From positions 1 to 31,984 of the forward strand of contig NZ_CABUOD010000045.1 in NCBI RefSeq assembly GCF_902493135.1: a stretch of DNA of 31,984 nucleotides, written 5' to 3'. The translations under genes and the position numbers were made by a program. Position 1 is the first letter of the stretch, and the number at the start of each line of letters is the position of its first letter. Below, in pieces: positions 1-6,607 of this stretch. The notes below the pieces were generated by a model, which saw only the letters and a program-made list of their open reading frames with translations, was not told the origin of the DNA and searched no databases. The DNA is from an uncultured Parabacteroides sp. Its GTDB lineage: Bacteria; Bacteroidota; Bacteroidia; Bacteroidales; Tannerellaceae.

Positions 1-45
1 CAATGTAGCCGGTAGCCCTGTGAAGGACGAAAGCATACAGAAAAC

Positions 46-78
46 AAGCCCCGGAAGTGATCGACATCTTCGGGGCTT
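46..78 (+). terminator. Hairpin, possible terminator of an upstream gene
   Basis: AAGCCCCG at 46-53 pairs with CGGGGCTT at 71-78, and the stem continues inward with GAAG/CTTC if one G is bulged. The sequence after it (CGTTGGTTTAAG) has only a weak T-run, so termination is uncertain. The gene it would terminate lies outside the window. Confidence 0.4.
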
Positions 79-118
79 CGTTGGTTTAAGATTTGAATCT
101 TTAAATACTGATTTACCC

Positions 119-720
119 GTTACTTTTGGCTTGATCCAAAAGTAACCAAAAGATCATGGCCGAACCTGCCTCGCTACTCCGTTCCCTACGTTCGCTGTCG
201 CGTCTGAAACTCGCTTCGCTCAAACAGCAGACGCTCCGGGCGCTCACTGCGGTCTCTGCGCTTAACGCTCACCAGCTTAGGCCGGAGATAGAGCCTGACG
301 GCTCTTTGGGGATGGCCGATACCGCCTGCTTCTCTGAGATTGCGCATCAAGAGAGGCAAGCCTTGTGTCGCAGTCTCTCTTTTGCCGTCTGCTTCTTTGC
401 GATCCCGCATCAAGTGCGGGAACAGGCTTGTCCCCGTGCTCCGCACGGGGCCGCAGAAGAACCGTCGGTATCGGCCATCCCAAGAGAAAGCGGAGCTTTC
501 TAAGAAAGGCCTAAGCGGACGGGCGTCAAGCGGAGGGCGAAGACGAAGCGGCCAGAGCCTGCGCTGTCTGAGCGAAGCGAGTTTCGCAGGCGACAGCGGA
601 GTCTTTGACCGAAGTAGACCGGACGGTTAAGCCTTGAACTTTTGGTTACTTTTCTTTCAAGAGAAAAGTAACAGAATAATCTTGATCTTTTGGTTACTTT
701 TGGATCAAGCCAAAAGTAAC
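119..720. repeat. About 600-bp palindromic, MITE-like repeat element
   Basis: Bases 119-156 and 683-720 are perfect 38-base inverted copies of each other. Each copy contains its own hairpin, GTTACTTTTGG, six bases, then CCAAAAGTAAC (119-146 and 693-720). A third hairpin of the same type, GTTACTTTTCT/AGAAAAGTAAC, is at 645-672. Inside, several further pairs share one dyad axis near base 395: 193-228 with 563-598 (including a 23-base stretch matching at 22), 275-283 with 508-516, and 309-324 with 466-481. Two short hairpins sit near the middle (404-420 CCCGCA/TGCGGG; 432-450 CCCCGTGC/GCACGGGG). The short open frames here are low complexity and run on both strands because of the palindrome, so I do not call a gene. 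GTTACTTTT...AAAAGTAAC boxes are familiar as dispersed repeats in Bacteroidetes; mobility by an outside transposase is inference. Confidence 0.85.
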
Positions 721-731
721 AGATAAGATTC

Positions 732-1628
732 TTATTCTGCCCAATGATATGAATCGATCTTTTTATGCCGGCTGACCTGCTCCTTTACTTCCGGGAAGTA
801 CCGGGCAAGAATGGCGTATAGCCCCGGATCGTAGGCTTTCAGTTCCTCACGGGTGTTAATCTTATTATGTTTGCCGTCGCCCTCATCCGTATTGACCTCC
901 GCGTTCACGTTAAACCAGTTCTGGACACCTTCCGCCCAATATTCCCAGACATTCGTGGCGGCATAGACGTTTCTCCAGCGTCCTTTCGCTACGGCTGCAT
1001 CCAAAGAAGCCTGCAATTCGTCGTTGAACTCAGGATGAATCGGGAGGATGCCGGCTCCATGTATGGTGTGGGCGAACTCGTGGATCAGGATATCCTCCGC
1101 ATGATATTTGTCGATCTGGTAGGCAAGGATATTCTCCTCGGCACAAGTCGAGAAAGGATGTTCGGCATCGCCGCCCAAGCCACGGGCACGCACATCCCAG
1201 TTGAGCGTCGTGTCTTTTGCCAGGAAAGCATGTTCGGGAATATCCGTCGTCCCTTCGTAGCGTGCCATGATGCCGATGCGGGTATGCCGGTCGGTCAGCG
1301 ATTTCATGACCTCGCGTGGAAGTACGTCCGTCAGGGCCTTGATACTGATATAAGCGGCGTAGAAGCAGGAGTCGGGTACACGCCAGGAACTGACGACATG
1401 AATGCCGTTCACATTCATATATTTCTTATAGAAGGGATCGAGCTGGAGTTCGGCAGGAGGAGCGGTGATTGCCGGGGTGTCGGTCAACAAGGCGACCGGA
1501 GCCGCTTCGGTTGCCGCCGGGCAGGTACATGTGTCGTTGCAAGCATTGTTGGTCTTGACCGCAGGCTGGCAAGCCGTAAGGGCTGCCATGGCGGCAAGGG
1601 CTGAAATAAATAGCCGGGATGTTTTCAT
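732..1628 (-). CDS. Secreted zinc metallopeptidase-like lipoprotein (gluzincin)
   Basis: The 298-residue product begins with an SPII signal peptide whose lipobox LTAC places the lipidated cysteine at residue 20. A low-complexity Ala/Pro/Thr linker follows to about residue 62. The rest is one domain: GIHVVSSWRVPD near 75-86, TTDIPEH at 127-133, RGLGG at 149-153, then the zinc-binding HEFAH at 183-187, and NVWEYWAEGVQNWF at 226-239, where Glu233 is the likely third zinc ligand. These motifs fit a widespread secreted family distantly related to the anthrax lethal factor catalytic fold; the substrate is unknown. It is probably surface or periplasmic-side anchored. It is transcribed away from the regulator at 1799 with a 170-base divergent gap. 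The hairpin at 693-720 follows its stop and could end the transcript. Family assignment is from motifs only. Confidence 0.8.
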   Translation of the reverse strand: MKTSRLFISALAAMAALTACQPAVKTNNACNDTCTCPAATEAAPVALLTDTPAITAPPAELQLDPFYKKYMNVNGIHVVSSWRVPDSCFYAAYISIKALTDVLPREVMKSLTDRHTRIGIMARYEGTTDIPEHAFLAKDTTLNWDVRARGLGGDAEHPFSTCAEENILAYQIDKYHAEDILIHEFAHTIHGAGILPIHPEFNDELQASLDAAVAKGRWRNVYAATNVWEYWAEGVQNWFNVNAEVNTDEGDGKHNKINTREELKAYDPGLYAILARYFPEVKEQVSRHKKIDSYHWAE

Positions 1629-1743
1629 CGTAATACTGTTTTAAATGGTTGATGTTGTATTTGCCTGTAAATGTATGAAAAAAACGTGTTATTCCGCACA
1701 AATTATGTGCAGTATCGCACATACATCCCATCTATATAATACA

Positions 1744-1751
1744 TATCTTTG
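1744..1751 (+). promoter_or_regulatory. Bacteroidetes -7 box before the response regulator
   Basis: TATCTTTG matches TAnnTTTG and lies 47 bases upstream of the regulator start at 1799. No clear TTTG box is seen at the expected upstream distance, so this is half of a promoter consensus. Confidence 0.5.
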
Positions 1752-1798
1752 CCGCGTCAAGGATGATTTCTTACAGGAGATAGAATACAATCAGGAAT

Positions 1799-3163
1799 AT
1801 GAAGAACGGGAAAATATTGATTATAGATGATAACGAAGATGTCCTCTTCGCGTTGAATCTGTTGCTCGAGCCTTATGTGGAACAGATAAAGGTGACGACA
1901 CAACCGGAACGGATCGAGCATTTCATGTCGGCATTCGTGCCGGACGTCATCTTGCTGGATATGAATTTCCGGCGGGATGCGATCAGCGGACAGGAAGGGT
2001 TCTTCTGGCTCGAAAAGATAAAGGCCGCCGATCCCGATGCCGTGGTCCTTTTTATTACGGCCTATGCCGATACGGAAAAGGCCGTGCGTGCCATAAAAGC
2101 GGGGGCGACCGATTTCATTCCGAAACCCTGGGAAAAGGAAAAACTGCTCGCTACCCTTTCGGCCGCCTTGAAACTGCGTGAAAGCCGTACGGAAGTCAAT
2201 ACGTTGAAACAACGGGTCGAGGTTTTGGGAAACCCTGAAGACACCGGCTTTGAGATTATCGGCGAGAGCGATGCCATGCAGGAACTCTTTGCCACGATTG
2301 CCAAGCTGAAAGATACGGATGCCAATATCCTGATTTTAGGTGAAAACGGGACAGGAAAGGATCTGATCGCACGTGCCCTCTATCATCATTCGCCCCGCAG
2401 CAACCAGGTTTTTGTCAGTATCGATTTAGGGAGTATCCCGGAGCAACTGTTTGAAAGCGAACTCTTCGGATATGAAAAAGGAGCTTTCACGGATGCCCGG
2501 CGCGATAAGCCGGGACGTATGGAAGTGGCTTCGGGAGGAACCCTGTTCCTGGACGAAATCGGTAATCTGAGCTTGCCGATGCAGGCAAAGCTATTGACCG
2601 CTATCGAGAAAAGGCAGATTCTCCGTTTGGGGGCTACCCGTTCCGTGCCGATCGATGTCCGGCTGGTCTCTGCCACCAATATGAATATCCATGCGATGGT
2701 TCAGGAGGGAACTTTCCGGCAGGATTTGTTGTACCGCATCAATACGATCGAGTTGCATATCCCTCCACTCCGCGAACGGGGAAATGACATCTTGCTCTTG
2801 GCCGACCATTTTCTGAACCGTTATGCCCGCAAGTATAAGAAAAAGATAGGGGGCCTTACCCGGGATGCGAAAACGAAGTTGCAAGGCTATGCATGGCCGG
2901 GCAATGTCCGCGAGCTGCAACATGCGATCGAGCGCGCCGTGATTCTTTCGGATGGCCCCATGTTGAAACCCGAAAACTTTATGCTGCATCCGGCGCCTGC
3001 CCAAAAGAAAGGAGAGCCGGACGAACTGAACCTGGGCGTTCTCGAAAAGGAGGCGATCGAACGTGCCCTTCGCCGGGCGGACGGGAATATCACTCGTGCC
3101 GCCGAACTGCTCGGAATCACCCGTTTTGCCTTGTATCGTAAACTGGATAAGTTGGGCTTATGA
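1799..3163 (+). CDS. Sigma-54-dependent response regulator, NtrC family
   Basis: This 454-residue protein has the full NtrC architecture. A receiver domain covers about 1-125, with acidic Asp10/Asp11, phospho-acceptor Asp54, Thr87 and Lys109. A sigma-54 activator AAA+ domain covers about 152-380: Walker A GENGTGK at 181-187, the sigma-54-contacting loop GAFTDA at 228-233, and Walker B LFLDEI with Asp252 and Glu253. The last 40 residues form a Fis-type helix-turn-helix. It should activate RNA polymerase-sigma-54 after phosphorylation. The stop overlaps the start of the kinase gene by four bases (ATGA), so the pair is translationally coupled and the kinase is its probable partner. Target genes are not evident in the window; I did not find a convincing -24/-12 site by eye. 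Confidence 0.95.
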   Translation: MKNGKILIIDDNEDVLFALNLLLEPYVEQIKVTTQPERIEHFMSAFVPDVILLDMNFRRDAISGQEGFFWLEKIKAADPDAVVLFITAYADTEKAVRAIKAGATDFIPKPWEKEKLLATLSAALKLRESRTEVNTLKQRVEVLGNPEDTGFEIIGESDAMQELFATIAKLKDTDANILILGENGTGKDLIARALYHHSPRSNQVFVSIDLGSIPEQLFESELFGYEKGAFTDARRDKPGRMEVASGGTLFLDEIGNLSLPMQAKLLTAIEKRQILRLGATRSVPIDVRLVSATNMNIHAMVQEGTFRQDLLYRINTIELHIPPLRERGNDILLLADHFLNRYARKYKKKIGGLTRDAKTKLQGYAWPGNVRELQHAIERAVILSDGPMLKPENFMLHPAPAQKKGEPDELNLGVLEKEAIERALRRADGNITRAAELLGITRFALYRKLDKLGL

Positions 3164-4161
3164 AACGATATGTCCTTTTCCTGAAGATCGGGCTGCTGGT
3201 CGGGCTGTCCCTTTCAATAGCCTTTCTGCTCTTGAAGGGGTTGTATTTTACGGCTGTCATGTGTATTGTCATCTTGCTGGGAACCGCTTTATCCCTTTAT
3301 CAGGACCAGCGGAAAATGCTTCAGAGGATGGAGCATCTGATAGCCAACATCCACTACGGGGATATGAACCTGTCTTTCCCTGTCCCTTCGACGGACGGGC
3401 CGGAAGCCAACCTGACACGCGCCATGAATGAAGCGCTTTCCGCTTTTCGGACCCGCCTGTACAATGTGGTGGTGGCGGAGGCGGAGACAGAGGCCTGGCA
3501 GAAGCTGATTCGTGTCCTGACGCATGAGATCATGAATTCTATCGCTCCTATCATTTCCCTGTCGGAGACGGTGACGGAACGGGCGACCTCCAACGGCCTG
3601 AACGAACGGGATTACGGCATTATGTTGCAAGCCATGCAGACGATACACCGCCGGAGCAAAGGGCTATTGGATTTTGTCGAGAATTACCGGAAGCTGACTC
3701 GTATTCCGGCTCCGACACAGCAGTTGTTTCCGGTCTCCTTCCTTTTTGACGATCTGAGGGGACTGTATCCGGCCGGGGCGGTTTCGTTCTCTTTCTCTGT
3801 CCGCCCGTCAGACTTGAATATTTATGCGGATCGGGCCATGATTGAACAGGTGTTGATAAACCTGTTGAAAAACGCAGCCGAGGCATGCCGGGAACGTCCT
3901 TGTCCCGAAGTCCGGGTGAATGCGTTCAGGCGTGAGGGAGTCCCGGTCATTACGGTATCCGACAACGGATGCGGCATTGTGCCGGAGGCGATGGATAAGG
4001 TGTTTGTACCGTTTTTTACCACCAAACAGGGCGGTTCGGGAATCGGCCTGAGCGTTTGCCGGCAGATCATGAACCGGCATGGAGGCAGTATTTCCGTTAT
4101 TTCGGAAGAAGAGAAGGGGACTACTTTCACTTTGCAATTTCCACAGACGCGTGTGTTGTAG
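3160..4161 (+). CDS. Sensor histidine kinase, partner of the NtrC-like regulator
   Basis: The 333-residue product starts with two hydrophobic segments (about 6-24 and 28-47) and no large periplasmic loop, so it probably senses a membrane or cytoplasmic signal. A short HAMP-like linker follows. The dimerisation/phospho-acceptor motif is LTHEIMNSIAP with His122. The ATPase domain shows the N box LINLLKNAAEA (Asn238), G1 DNGCGI at 268-273, the F box VPFFTTK, and G2 GGSGIGLS at 291-298. Conserved residues for both kinase and ATP binding are present. Its start lies inside the regulator's stop (ATGA). Its 3' end overlaps the convergent hybrid kinase gene by 35 bases (4127-4161), so the two stop regions share DNA. 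Confidence 0.93.
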   Translation: MKRYVLFLKIGLLVGLSLSIAFLLLKGLYFTAVMCIVILLGTALSLYQDQRKMLQRMEHLIANIHYGDMNLSFPVPSTDGPEANLTRAMNEALSAFRTRLYNVVVAEAETEAWQKLIRVLTHEIMNSIAPIISLSETVTERATSNGLNERDYGIMLQAMQTIHRRSKGLLDFVENYRKLTRIPAPTQQLFPVSFLFDDLRGLYPAGAVSFSFSVRPSDLNIYADRAMIEQVLINLLKNAAEACRERPCPEVRVNAFRREGVPVITVSDNGCGIVPEAMDKVFVPFFTTKQGGSGIGLSVCRQIMNRHGGSISVISEEEKGTTFTLQFPQTRVL

Positions 4162-6511
4162 GAGAAAGATATCGGGCGATGATCTTTTTCAACTCCGCCG
4201 GCTTGATCGGCTTGGCCGCATATCCGTTGAAGCCGCTTTGTTTGACCCGTTGTTCATCCTCTGCAAAAGCAAAAGCCGTTACGGCAATGATGGGGATGTC
4301 GGAATCTTCTTTTCTGATCTCGGCAGTCGCTTCATATCCGTCCATGTCCGGCATCTTGAGGTCCATCAGGATAAGGTCCGGGTGGCGCTCGCGATAGAGC
4401 CGGACGGCTTCGTTCCCGTCGCGGGCATGCAATAGGGTATAGTCTTTCAGGACTGCGCGGATCAGTATGTAGTTGCTTTCGTTGTCTTCCGCGATCAGCA
4501 ACGTCGCTTTTTTCCGATTCGTGTCGTCGGTTACCGTCTCTTCGTCCACCGCCTTCTTTATCGGCTGGGCTTTTATGTCATGGATGACGGAATCCGGCAA
4601 AGTGAACCAGAAAGTCGAGCCTTCCCCCAATTCGGATTCCACACCGATCTCGCCGCCCAGTTTCTTGACGATCATCTGGCAAATGGCGAGTCCCAGGCCT
4701 GTCCCTTGCGCGAAACTGTTCAGCTTTACGAAACGGTTGAACACGAGGTCTTTCTTCTCCGGTTCGATGCCGCATCCGGTATCACTGACGTAGAATAACA
4801 GGTTTTCGCCGATGTGCCGGTAACCGAACCGGATGCTTCCTTCTTTCGTGAACTTGATGGCGTTGTTGATGAAGTTCGTCACGACCTGTGCCAACCGGTT
4901 CTTGTCCGACAGGATGATGCAATGAGGCATTTTCTCGACAAATGAAACCTGCACTCCTTCAAGGACCTTCAGGCGGGAAGACTGTTCGATGTCGGATAAT
5001 AGGGCGTTGATGTCTATTTCGGATTCGATAAATTCCAATGTCCCGGCCTCGATCTTGGCAACGTCCAGAATGTCGTTGATGAGTTGCAGGAGCAATTCGT
5101 TGTTGCTGCTGATGATGTTGATATATTCGTCCCGCTCCTCTTCGTTCTCCGCTATGGTCAGCAGATTGGAGAAACCGACGATTGCATTCAGCGGCGTACG
5201 GATCTCGTGGCTCATATTGGCCAGGAAAGCCGATTTCAAACGGTCGGATTCTTCGGCCTTGTCTTTTGCTTTTCTCAGCTCTATTTCGTCCTCCTTCTGT
5301 TTGTCGATCAGGATCAGTAACTTGTTTTTCAGCTTGCTGGTGCGCAGGTAGAAGTAGAACACCATGATCAGGAACAGCAACAACACGATTGCCACCAGCA
5401 GCAGGATCTCGAATTTATACTGGACGAACAATCCGACCTCCGTATTGATTAATACGGAATGCGGGGGCAGTTCTTTTGCCGCGATGTTTCGTTCTTTCAG
5501 CTTCTTGGCGTCGAATGTATATGCGTTCGGGATTGTTTCCGCGTCGAGTTTGTCAGGATGTTCTTTCAAAAGGTGGACAGCCTGGCGGGCCAGATCTTTT
5601 CCTATGGAACGGTATTGGGGAATGCAGCCTCCGATCGCCCAATGCCCTAATCCGATAGAGGTCAGTGAAAATGTCGGGACTTTCGGGTTGGCCAGCATCA
5701 TGGTGTAGGTCGCGTTGCCGACATAATATCCGTCGTTGACGTCGACGCGCCAGGTTCCCAGAAGGATGGCGGTTTGCGGAGGCAACTGTTTGATCTCTTC
5801 GATAATGTTATAGATGTCGTTCTTACGTCCGTCCAGAGGGATCAAGTCGATCCCGTCTATTTTGCTGATTTCCTTTTTTACCAGCGCCTGAAGAGAAATG
5901 CCTCCATAGCTGTTGTCGGTGATCAGCGCAAAATGCCTGGTACTCGGATACAGTTTTCGAACCAACTCTATATTGGCTTTGATATCATAGTTGTAGACAA
6001 ATCCGGCCAGGTTTCTCTCCTTGCTTTTCAGGTCTTCTATGTTTACGCTTTCGGGATTCCATTCCGCTACATTTATATTACTGTCCGGCAGCAAGACGGC
6101 ATTCCGGCTGACCATACCGCAAAGTATCGGGATATCCCGGATAATGCTGTCATTTTGGGAAAGGTAGGAAGCCCATCCTTCCTGTCCGAGTATGACAATC
6201 AGGCCGGGGCTGTTTTCTCCCTGGTATTTGCTCAGTAACTGCCTCATCCTTTCCTTCCAGAGGGGAGCTTCGGGGAGGCTCTTGCAGTTCATGTTCTCGA
6301 TTACCACAGGCGAGTTGCCTCCCTGCTTCTTGTACTCTTCCATGAACTCGGAAATGTTTTGTGTCGTATTGCGTGTGTCGGGATTGTAGGAACTGATTAT
6401 CAGGATGGGATTATTTTCATCCGCATGGACTTGACATGTGAAGAGCAAGTATATGACAGTGAGAAAAAACAGCCACCTGTGCTTTGCTTTGTAGTCTGAT
6501 GATTTATTCAT
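4127..6511 (-). CDS. Hybrid sensor kinase with periplasmic binding-protein domain
   Basis: This 794-residue protein combines sensor, kinase and receiver. Residues 13-30 are a signal/anchor segment. Residues about 33-345 resemble ABC-transporter substrate-binding proteins of the PF04392 kind (ILIISSYNPDT, LIVILGQEGW, FALITDNSYGG), giving a ligand-sensing periplasmic domain. A membrane helix covers about 366-388, then a coiled coil to about 425. The HisKA motif NMSHEIRTPLNAIVGFSN has His435. The ATPase domain has Asn550, DTGCGI at 577-582 and GTGLGLAI at 603-610. The C-terminal receiver (about 669-785) has Asp717 as acceptor and Lys767. No DNA-binding domain follows, so output must pass to another protein or through reverse phosphotransfer. 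The TonB receptor gene lies 96 bases upstream on the same strand; the ligand is unknown. Confidence 0.93.
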   Translation of the reverse strand: MNKSSDYKAKHRWLFFLTVIYLLFTCQVHADENNPILIISSYNPDTRNTTQNISEFMEEYKKQGGNSPVVIENMNCKSLPEAPLWKERMRQLLSKYQGENSPGLIVILGQEGWASYLSQNDSIIRDIPILCGMVSRNAVLLPDSNINVAEWNPESVNIEDLKSKERNLAGFVYNYDIKANIELVRKLYPSTRHFALITDNSYGGISLQALVKKEISKIDGIDLIPLDGRKNDIYNIIEEIKQLPPQTAILLGTWRVDVNDGYYVGNATYTMMLANPKVPTFSLTSIGLGHWAIGGCIPQYRSIGKDLARQAVHLLKEHPDKLDAETIPNAYTFDAKKLKERNIAAKELPPHSVLINTEVGLFVQYKFEILLLVAIVLLLFLIMVFYFYLRTSKLKNKLLILIDKQKEDEIELRKAKDKAEESDRLKSAFLANMSHEIRTPLNAIVGFSNLLTIAENEEERDEYINIISSNNELLLQLINDILDVAKIEAGTLEFIESEIDINALLSDIEQSSRLKVLEGVQVSFVEKMPHCIILSDKNRLAQVVTNFINNAIKFTKEGSIRFGYRHIGENLLFYVSDTGCGIEPEKKDLVFNRFVKLNSFAQGTGLGLAICQMIVKKLGGEIGVESELGEGSTFWFTLPDSVIHDIKAQPIKKAVDEETVTDDTNRKKATLLIAEDNESNYILIRAVLKDYTLLHARDGNEAVRLYRERHPDLILMDLKMPDMDGYEATAEIRKEDSDIPIIAVTAFAFAEDEQRVKQSGFNGYAAKPIKPAELKKIIARYLSPTTHASVEIAK

Positions 6512-6560
6512 TCAATATTATTCTATAGCTCCAAAATTATTCCCTTTTGAATCCCGTTCG

Positions 6561-6568
6561 CAAAAATA
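6561..6568 (-). promoter_or_regulatory. Bacteroidetes -7 box before the hybrid kinase
   Basis: Read on the minus strand this is TATTTTTG, matching TAnnTTTG, about 50 bases before the kinase start. It suggests that the kinase can be transcribed separately from the TonB receptor. No clear -33 TTTG is visible. Confidence 0.5.
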
Positions 6569-6607
6569 GGAATAATATTGATATAAGTTTGCATAAATCA
6601 GTACTAT

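Noticed and set aside
156..503. Open reading frames inside the 119-720 element on both strands
   Set aside because: They are by-products of a GC-rich palindrome, overlap on both strands, and show low-complexity Leu/Arg/Ser runs with no recognisable domain.
867..1604. A 245-codon frame on the plus strand opposite the metallopeptidase
   Set aside because: It is the antisense shadow of the minus-strand gene, which has a lipobox and zinc motifs.
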